Of a stretch of 64,000 bases of DNA, positions 56,104 through 64,000 are shown piece by piece. The notes under the pieces are model-generated. The model was given only the letters and a program-made list of their open reading frames with translations, had not been told where the DNA came from and made no database searches. The DNA is from Didymella arachidicola (lineage: Eukaryota; Ascomycota; Dothideomycetes; Pleosporales; Didymellaceae), in contig CM049991.1 of the NCBI GenBank assembly GCA_016630955.3, forward strand, positions 744,001 to 808,000, given 5' to 3'. Numbering within the stretch: the stretch's first letter is position 1; each line of letters starts with the position of its first letter. A program made the position numbers and the translations under genes.

Positions 56104-57033
56104 ATCATGTCTCTGCTGTTTACACGATGACGACGGAGGTCTGCAGAGTTTCGCGTATCTTGAGCTAATTCGCAAGATGATGCCGGACTGCAGCGTCTAG
56201 CGTCCAACAACGACTTCCCCGCAAAAGCAGCTGCAGACTCCCCGCGGAGTCTTATATCCGCGAGGTTTTTGGATTTGATAAGGAAGGAACGTGATCCGCG
56301 ATGGAGCCCGTAGAGAAGTCCAACCCGCAAAGATGACAGCCTTGCACGTCCACACAGTACCGTAGCTAAGGAAGACCAAGGACAACCTGCTCATGTACTT
56401 TATCACAGCACCGCGCCCACACTCGTCGCAACACCAGAATGGCCACCTCAAAAGCACACAAAGCCGTTGAGACGGTTGGCTGTATTGGTCTCGGCAACGC
56501 TGGGTACTCGATGGTTCGTTTATCTCTGAGTTTGGAGTCAAGCTGCTGGTGAAGGATTTGGGGGTTGCAAAGGAGGGTATGGACGATAACCAGTTTGAGA
56601 CGAAGTGCTAAAGTTACTAGAAGGTCTTTAGAAGATAGTTTAAGAGCGTTAGCCAAGAAGACAGAGAAGGTAGAGAAGGTGAAAGAGAAAGATCTTAGGC
56701 ATCGGTTGGAGGGGATGAATAGGGATGTTTGAGGGTTGTCATCTGTCAAATCAAGAATGTCGTCCGTGTCTTTGAGATGGTCAATGGAAGATGTGTGAGC
56801 AGCTCTAGGGTGGTACTGAGACGTGGAGAGATCATCTGAGAGCCACAAGTCGAGCAGCCGTCCACTCATTGCAGGCCATGACGAGCGTTGCACGAGGCGG
56901 AGTGCAGGGATGCTCATGCTCCATCGGCGCTAGCGGTGTTGTGTTGTGGGGCGCGGGCATTGTTTACTTTCGTCGCGCGCAACACCAGAGCGACCCGACA
57001 CGCACCGCCGACGGCCCCACGACGACTCCAACC
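56104..57033. other. Intergenic region containing a dehydrogenase remnant
   Basis: Apart from the remnant at 56439-56611 there is no gene. It includes the Spc7 promoter at its right end. Confidence 0.5.
56439..56611 (+). pseudogene. Remnant of an NAD-binding 6PGDH/3-hydroxyisobutyrate dehydrogenase-type gene
   Basis: The frame from ATG 56439 reads M-A-T-S-K-A then T-V-G-C-I-G-L-G-N-A-G-Y-S-M. This is the G-x-G-x-x-G start of the beta-hydroxyacid dehydrogenase family, whose members read W-I-G-L-G-N-M-G. It then shifts to another frame reading L-L-V-K-D-L-G-V-A-K-E-G-M, a motif from much further along the same family, and stops at 56609. About 170-200 codons between the two are missing. It is a small internally deleted copy, not a functional enzyme. 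An intact copy may exist elsewhere in the genome. Confidence 0.55.
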
Positions 57034-60000
57034 ATGGCGCACGGCGACGAGCAGGAGAACATTGCCGCCGGGCTTGTCGCGAGCACCTCGTTCGCGGCGC
57101 CGTCGCAGTCGCCGAACAAGGCGGCGGCGCCCAGGAAGAAGCGCGCGAAGAGCATCGGCCCCGGCGGCCTCGACAAGGAGGACGAGGCGCCGCTCAAGGC
57201 GAGCAGCGGGAACCGGCGAAAGGTGCGCACACAGCGGAACTGCGGGAAGAGCCATTGCTGACTGGGCGCGTGCAGTCTGCCTTCGTGCCCGCCGTCAAGT
57301 CGATCCTGTCGTCCAACGCCGACGACGAGCGCAAGCGCAAGGAAGCCCGCCGCAAGTCGCTCGCCAAGCGCCGCGTCTCGTTTGCCCCCGAGGCGACGCT
57401 GCACACCTGGGACGTGGTCGAGTACATGCGCGATGCCACTTCCTCGTCGGCCGCCTCGGACGCGACGCGCCGCGCCTCGCTGGCCTCGCAGGCCTCGCAG
57501 GCCCAGAACCCCGAGTCCGCGTCGGATCCCGTCGAGCCTCCCTCCACCCCGCCCGAGCAGGTCGTCGAGCCCGGCGCCCACGTCGCGTCGTCGCCCGCGA
57601 ACCAGCGCGCGAGCCACCAGAAGAAGAACCGCCGCAGCTCCGGCATCCCGCCCATGAACTTCAACAACCCGGACGACGCCTACTCGTCGAGCCCACTGAG
57701 CGCCAACGATGCCTCGCCTGGCTGTGGAGTTGCCGAGAGCGAGTCCGACGACGGCGACAACGACGACGATGACGACGACGACGACGATGCCACGGCGAAC
57801 CTGGGCGTCACGCCCGACACAGAAGACAGCTCCCAGAGCAGCGCACGGCTGGACGCGGCTCTGCGACAGGCCTTTGAGCAGGCGGGCACGCAGAACCTGG
57901 ACTTCGACCACGACGGGGACATGACCATGGACATGGCGGACGACGACATCACAGCCTCTTTCAAGCCCTGGGCGCAGAGAGCCGCAGCGCCGCAGCAGCA
58001 GCAGGAGCAGGAGCCTGCCCAGTCCTCTTCCCCGGCCAGGTCAGACGCCGACGATGACATGAGCATGGACGTGACCCGCGCCATTGGCCGCATCGTCGAG
58101 CAGCCAGACGCACAGAGCTCAGACCAGGACGACGACACAGGCATGAGCATGGAGCTCACCATGCCGCTCGGCAGCATCCACGCCATGGCCGCAAAGGCCC
58201 CAGCGAATCGCAGGAAGAGCCTCAAGCGCAGAGTCTCTGCACTCGACCCCTCCTCAGGCAGTCCAGCCAAGAAGCCCGCCAGCCGCCGCACCAGTCTTCG
58301 CAATCGTCGCCGGTCCGAGGAGCCCGCAGTTGACGACGCCACAATGGACCTTACCATGGCCATTGGGGCCATCAAGAGCAACCCTGTGGCGGAGCAACAA
58401 AGCGACGACGAGGGCAGCGTTGCCATGGACGAGACTATGGATTTCACCATGGCAGTGGGCACCATCAAGTCAGCTCCAGCTGTACAGGCACAAGAAAGTG
58501 ACGCCGACGACGATGGCTTCACCATGGAGTTTACCAAGGTCGTTGGCCCCGGCATCAAGCGCATCGAGCAACCAGCAGCGACCCCAGAGCAGCCAGCGAC
58601 TGTCGATTACCCCGTTCTGCCACAACTCGCAAACACACCGACCCCCGAGAAGCCTGTAGAAGCGCCCCCAGCACCAGTCGAGCGCACACCGACCAAGTCT
58701 CCAGCTGCAAACCCGAACCTCGATCCTGGCACACCGGAGTTTGTGCGCCAGATCCCTGGGAGTGAGGTCGAGCCATCGCCGTTTGTTAGACGGACGCCGT
58801 TGAGTGGCCTCAAGAAGGAGACTTTTTCGACGCCTGTGAGGACTCCTGTCAGCGCTACGAAGGGTAGGACTTCTGTGACGACACCGTTGAGCGCCAGCAG
58901 GACATCTGTGACCACACCATTAAGTGCCAGCAAGAAGACGTCCGTAACAACACCACTAAGCGCCAGCAAGAGGACACCCATGAGCGCCATCAAGCGTAGA
59001 CAGGCCTTCCTAACTGCAACCGACCCCGTCGAAGCTCCCATCTTGAACAAGCGCCGCTCATCGCTGGGTGGCGTACAATTCAGCCCAATCGCTGCCGCAC
59101 GCGAGGAGCCTACACTCAGGAGCACAGCTATGTTGTCAGACAACTTCAAGTTGCTCTCAACCCCTCGCAAATCAACCCCCTTGTTGTCACCAGTGAAGCG
59201 AGGCGTGACACCAAAGAAGTCACAGACCCCTCAGAAGCAGGCCACGCCCAAGCAGAAGACCCCAACGCCCAAAAAGAAGACGCCCAGAAGGTCTCTCAGC
59301 CCCAAGAAGCGCGTCGTGTTTGGTGCAGAGCCGGAAAAGGAGGACGAGCCCGAGGTCGATGAAGATGTCTCGGAGATTGAGCGCATCTCTCTGTCAGAGT
59401 TCCTGAGCTTGACCAAAATCTCCTTCATGGACGTCAGCGCTAGCAAGCGACGCGCTACAGTGGCCCCCTCTGCCTTCCGTGACATGGACGTAGATGACAA
59501 AGAAGAGACCCTGGACCGCTACGTCGTTGCTGGTGCCTGCGTAGTTCCCGAGTACGAGTTGTACTCGCACGCTTGTCACGAGATGAAGAGGTACATTTCC
59601 AGCGGCCGCGAAGCTGTGCGCCAGATCGAAGCGAATGTCGAGGAAGAGAACCCGCTTCTTTTCAGCGAGTACCTCGCAGCACCTCCGGACCAGCGTGCTG
59701 TGATGGATAAACAGTTCTTGAACGCCAGGGCGAATGCTCGTCTTGATGCTCGCGGCGAGTGGTACTCGTGGCGAAGCACACTGCTAGGCACTCTCAAGGC
59801 CAGCCTTCTGTCCACGCTGGAAGACTTCAGGCATGACGACACTTCCCTCACCAACCAGGAGCGCCTTCTCGATGTGGTCTTGCCCCCTTTGCTCGAGAAG
59901 CAACAGCAGCTGTCCACCGAGCAGAAGCAGCTGCAACAACGCCACGACGAACTCAACAGCTGCGATCGCGAGGAGCTCGAGCAGACTCGCGAGAAACTCG

Positions 60001-60914
60001 TTGCCACCGACGCTGAGCTGCAAGCGAAACGAGAGCTCCTCATGCAGCTGCAGCAGGAGCTGGCCCACAAGGAGGAGTGCATCGAGGCCGTCAAGGAGCG
60101 CAAGCTCGAATGCCTTGCCGAGATCAAATCCGCTGAACGCATCCGCGAAGAATGTCGAGGCTGGTCCACAACCGAAGTCCGCAATCTCAAAGGTACACTC
60201 ATCCCCTCCCCACACACTGCACCCGCTAACACCCTCCCAGCCAAAGTCGCCGCCCTCGAAACCGCTCACGGCTGGAGCATCGCCTCCGCCTCCGCCTCCA
60301 GCATCACAATGACACATCTCTCCGACCTCGAACTCTACCTCCAGCCCGCCCACTTCGCAACCCCGTCCCCAGGCCCCAACGGCTCCATCTCCCTCGCCTA
60401 CATTGGCAGCACGGCAACCCCCCACCCGCGGCCCCTCACCACCAGCAAGCGCTTCTTCCTGCAGCTGCTACGCGCACAGCTACACTACATCCCGCAGTCC
60501 ACCACCTCCATCGCGCAGGTGCTCACCCTGGTCAAGACGGGCTGGGCGACGGCCCTCGCGGTCGCAGAGGGCGTGCGCTGGCTCGAGCATAGTTTCGTTA
60601 CCGAAGAGTCTATTCTCAGCGACGAGCAAATGGTCGTCCGCGCTGATATGCTGCTCCCCGCGCTGCAGACCAAAGTCAGGGTGCATTTCGAGGTTGGCGT
60701 TGGTATGGCGGACGGCGGGATGCAGACCGAGGTCGGTGTTAGGGCTGAGGTTGTGTATGGGGAGAAGTATGGTGAGGAGAAAATGGGCGCTTTTCTTAGG
60801 GAGTTTTGTGGGGGGAAGGTCAAGGAGGAGAAGGATATGGTGTGTTGGGCCGAGGGCATGTGTGATCTTAAATTGAGGCTGAAGAAGACGGGGAGGAAGG
60901 GTGAGAGGAAGTAA
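57034..60914 (+). CDS. spc7: Kinetochore scaffold protein Spc7/KNL1
   Basis: A 1259-aa outer-kinetochore protein that joins the KMN network and recruits the Bub1-Bub3 checkpoint. Exons are 57034-57222, 57276-60192 and 60241-60914. Exon 1 carries K-K-R-A-K-S-I-G-P-G-G-L and exon 2 starts S-A-F-V-P-A-V-K-S-I-L, then R-R-V-S-F-A-P-E, the PP1-docking R-V-S-F motif. Six MELT-like motifs follow near residues 279, 325, 353, 420, 451 and 480 (for example M-D-L-T-M-A and M-E-F-T-K-V). A Ser/Thr-Pro array (~590-640) contains three tandem T-S-V-T-T-P-L-S-A-S units. The C-terminal Spc7 domain has a coiled coil (~900-1035) and a tandem RWD-like region to the end. Intron 2 (48 nt) has no in-frame stop. Confidence 0.94.
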
Positions 60915-61044
60915 GTAAGTCGAGTCGAGTCGCTGTTGATGAGTTACGAGGCGTTTGGGTTCATATAAGACAGGTCCTGGTGTTGTTGCTTATCACCATC
61001 TCAATGCATTTACACATCTATCCATCCAACATCATTCCTGCAAG

Positions 61045-62723
61045 TTAAATAGGCACCCGCTTACTCACTTGTAACCAAAACGCACACCGCGCCTCCAATT
61101 GCTCGATCGACCCCTGCTTCAACCCCCCGGCAGAAACAACAAACTGCCTCCCCGTCTCCACACCCGGCACCCCCGGCACACTCGCATTCGTCACCTTGTG
61201 CGCATTCGCATCCCCCGTCTGCACGAAACTCGCCATGGCGCCCGCGTACCCTTCGTACGTCAGCGGGTCTGTTTTCTGGATTGCATTGACCTGGTTCCAC
61301 TGCCTCTGTCAGCTCATTCTTACACCATTCTCCACGATGGGAGGGGAGCAAAACGACTCACGTAAATAGTATCACTCGCGTGCTTGGCGGGCGAAATCGT
61401 ATACTCGATCAACGACCCCTTGTCCGCCTTGCGCGCGAGCCAGAACGCAGGACACGCGAGCACGAGGTCGCGGTACAGCAACCCCGCGCGGATGTACGTT
61501 GTGTTGTAGCTGATTTCCTCTGCGGCGCCGACGACGGGGTACAAGGATTTTGCCCTGCGCATGTCCGCGGCGTGCAGGCCGGGCAGGAAGCCAGAGAGCC
61601 ATGTGTCGAAGGAGGCGGTGGAGGAATTGAAGCCGTCGGAGGCGGTGGTTGGGGCTTGGAGGCCCGGCGGGATGAAGTTCTCGCCCTCGTGCAGGTTGTA
61701 GCTTGTGAGGACTGTGGGGGCGTTGAGGGATCCCGAGTTGATGGTGGTGCTGAGCGGTTGCGTGAGGAATGTGGTGTCGATGGTGGGGCCGAAGACAAAG
61801 GACGAGGTTGTGTATTGCAGGCTTGTGCTTAGTCTGAGGGCGCTGTCGCGGAGGGCTTGTAGGTCTGCGGCTTTGAGGCATGCGATTTCGTTTGTGCTGT
61901 TAGCGCAGCCGACGTCTGCGACGACTTGATTGTAAATTGCTTCGTTTTCGGGGCTGTCGTAGCGGTAGGTTTTGGGCCAGTAGGGGGAGCTGCTCAGGGC
62001 GCGCTTGAAGAGGGATTTGTTCTTGTTGCCTGTTGCGATTGTCTGCGCGACGACGGAGCCTCCGCCTGCGGACTGGCCCCAGATGGTGACGTCGTGTTTG
62101 GAGCCGCCGAAGTGGTGGATGTATTTCTGGATCCATTCGAGTGCGGCGCGCTGGTCGAGAAGTCCCGTGTTGAGATCTACTTCTTTGCTTTCGCCAACTT
62201 TCTTGCCTGGCAGGAAGCCGAAGACGTTGACGCGGTAGTTGGAGTAAACGACGACGTAGTCGTTGCTCTCGCTCACGTTGAGCAATGGATATCCAGATGG
62301 TGGGATGGTGAACTCGGCGCTGCCGCGGATGAACCCTCCACCGTAGAATGTCAGAAGAACCGGACGCAGCTTCTGGGTTGGCTGCCACGGGCGAGAGTAT
62401 ACTCCTAGGTACAAACAGTCTTCAGACCCGTTGACCGTGCGCTGCGGGCACATGTCAAAGCCGCGATCGGTCTCGTATGTGCCATTGGTGATTGGGGCGG
62501 GAGGCTGGGGCGCCTTGAAGCGGTTCTCGCCTGCTGTTGAGGCTCCAAAGGGGATGCGACGAAAGTACGTAAGGTTGTACGTTGGAGAAGAGGCTCCCCG
62601 AAGAGTGACATAGTCCAGCGTAACAACGGGCTTCGTGATGTTTGTCTGTCTTGTTTGTAGCGGCGACGCGACGATCGCTGAAGCGTAGGCGAGAAAAGCC
62701 AATGCGCTCTTGCAGAACAGCAT
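61045..62723 (-). CDS. Secreted type B carboxylesterase/lipase
   Basis: A 538-aa secreted alpha/beta-hydrolase. Exons (minus strand): 62723-61362 and 61299-61045, phase 0. The start is the ATG at 62723 because it opens a signal peptide (L-F-C-K-S-A-L-A-F-L-A-Y-A). Family marks are E-D-C-L-Y-L-G-V-Y, the oxyanion F-Y-G-G-G-F, the nucleophile in G-Q-S-A-G (Ser218), the Glu in Y-N-L-H-E-G-E-N and the His in A-K-H-A-S-D-T-I-Y. This last segment runs on across the intron into W-N-Q-V-N-A-I. G-Q-S-A-G instead of G-E-S-A-G, and the very short C-terminal domain, separate it from the esterase at 30035. It converges on Spc7 with 130 nt between stop codons. The substrate is unknown. Confidence 0.92.
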
Positions 62724-63527
62724 CTTGACAGTAGGTTCGAGACACAATCATCTTCAAGGTTCCGGGGCCTGCCTCCCAATATACATCTCTGCATCGCACT
62801 AGACAGCGATTACCGACCGTTGCATCCATGTCTCCGCAGATTGCCCCCCGTATTGCGGAGCGCGGGGATGGCGACCATGGGGTTTGACCGAAATTACATT
62901 GATGAGCACTGCAACTTCGGGGAATTATGCGCCGAGCATCGTCAACCCAGCCAGGAACGGGTAAGGCTAGGAACAAAGTGTGTTCAAGGCCGGTGGATGA
63001 ATGCTTGGAATTCTTCCGCGGCGGGGATAGAGCTCAAGAAAGGAAGCTACGTCAGGGTCTACTCTGCCTTGAGTACCTTCAGTTCGCTGACTTGCTTCGT
63101 TTGAAGCCTGGCAATCGGCTGCTGAAAGCCTTTCTGCGCTGGGTCGACATGTTACCTCTACAGTGGTGCCCATACGGCCAAGCGGCCCTGCTCGTCTGGC
63201 ATGAATATGAATAGCTCGAAAAGCCTAAGTACTCACATTGATCAATGTCTGATTGATCCCATGTCGCGATTACTGAACGCTGGCGAACAATTGTTCGATG
63301 ACTCTCCCCACAAGTCACCGAGCCGAGGCTTTGGATCGATCTGCGGGGCGGCGGTTGCGGCTAAGCTGCCGCTGATCATTGCAACCTCACATCTGATGGT
63401 CAGCATGAGAATTCTATCACCATCTGGAGACGTGCATGAACAGCAGAGAGACCCCCTTATAAAGCACAGCGCGACACCCAAAAAGAGACAAGAAGTCAGG
63501 ACGCAGCACAAACACTGAAACGCCACC
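62724..63527. promoter_or_regulatory. Divergent promoter region with TATA box for the enoyl-CoA gene
   Basis: No gene seen. TATAAA at 63458-63463 lies 70 nt upstream of the ATG at 63528. The left part must contain the promoter of the esterase read leftwards. Confidence 0.5.
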
Positions 63528-64000
63528 ATGGCTGAGGAGTACTCCGACATCAAGTTCGAGATCAAGGGTCAGATCGGAATCATCAAGGTGCGAACTCCAG
63601 ACGCCATACCCGCGTTGGATCAAATGTTCTGTGCAGACCGTCTGACTCCGTGTAGTTCAACCGACCCAAGGCGCTGAACTCTTTTGGCGGCAACATTATC
63701 GAGAATACAATCTCAGCACTCCGACGTCTCAATGAGCATCCAGACACAATCTTCACCGTGCTGACCGGCGAGGGCCGGTTTTTCAGTGCTGGCGCAGATG
63801 TCAAAGGTATCGGAAACGACGACGTATGTTTTTCCTGATCTTGTGGTGCTGATGGTGAGAAGCATCCATTGAGCGAAACGCGCAGGAAACCCCCACAGAT
63901 ACGGCGGCCCAGAAGATCAAGTTTCTCGGGAGGTTCAGCTATGGTGAGTAATATAGAAGTCATGGCGGATTAGAAGGAAGGTTGAGTATTGGCCTTTGCT
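63528..64000 (+). CDS. Enoyl-CoA hydratase/isomerase (3' end beyond window)
   Basis: The 5' part of a crotonase-family enzyme, probably a peroxisomal delta3,delta2-enoyl-CoA isomerase of fatty-acid beta-oxidation. Exons seen are 63528-63587, 63656-63823 and 63886-63943; a third GT donor follows at 63944. The spliced protein starts M-A-E-E-Y-S-D-I-K-F-E and reads G-I-I-K-F-N-R-P-K-A-L-N-S across the first junction, a family hallmark. It continues with V-L-T-G-E-G-R-F-F-S-A-G-A-D-V-K, which forms the CoA-binding/oxyanion loop. The exact reaction cannot be decided without the rest of the gene and its C-terminal targeting signal. Confidence 0.9.

Noticed and set aside
57680..58564. 294-codon ORF antisense to Spc7
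   Set aside because: Mirror of Asp/Ala-rich Spc7 codons, giving Ser/Met/Ala-rich nonsense.

Overview
The window is nuclear DNA of a filamentous ascomycete (Pezizomycotina; Dothideomycetes is my guess, not proven). The evidence is short introns of about 45-70 nt with GTRNGT donors and CTRAY branch points, Zn2Cys6 regulators, a HET-domain gene, a Spc7-type kinetochore protein, a fungal-type CSC1 channel, and a Fot1/pogo transposon with TA target-site duplications. There is no operon structure. I joined exons by hand by requiring consensus splice sites and phase agreement. All exon coordinates are therefore predictions from sequence alone.

Layout. 1-12.7 kb: the 3' end of an MFS transporter, a Zn2Cys6 regulator, a small membrane protein, then a 2.3-kb gene-free stretch holding a transposon inserted inside a MITE. 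12.7-21.5 kb: an Flr1/Caf5-like MFS exporter, a DCAF-type WD40 protein, and DPM2 divergent from the splicing factor CWC22. 21.5-28.2 kb: a decayed region with a broken HET-domain gene and a second broken gene of unknown family. 28.2-42.8 kb: a fungal gene of unknown function, a secreted carboxylesterase, cytosolic RPL37, mitochondrial bL36, RTC5 (TLDc), a monocarboxylate-type MFS carrier, a small three-exon orphan and a CSC1/OSCA channel. 42.8-45.1 kb: mostly empty, with one possible gene remnant. 45.1-64 kb: a patatin-type lipase, an AT-hook/membrane protein, HYPK, class II DAHP synthase, a small HTH-like protein, a probable Harbinger-derived gene, a second Zn2Cys6 regulator, a dehydrogenase remnant, Spc7, a second secreted carboxylesterase and the 5' end of an enoyl-CoA hydratase/isomerase.

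How it works together. Most genes are unlinked housekeeping functions: translation (RPL37, bL36m), splicing (CWC22), glycosylation (DPM2), N-terminal acetylation (HYPK), chromosome segregation (Spc7) and aromatic amino acids (DAHPS). Between them sit environment-facing genes: transporters, secreted esterases and zinc-cluster regulators. I see no secondary-metabolite cluster, since no backbone synthase is present, and no CRISPR or phage-like system. The most distinctive features are the nested transposons, two or more genes decaying by point mutation, a probable GC-AG intron directly after the DPM2 start codon, and several small spliced genes that ordinary ORF calling would miss.
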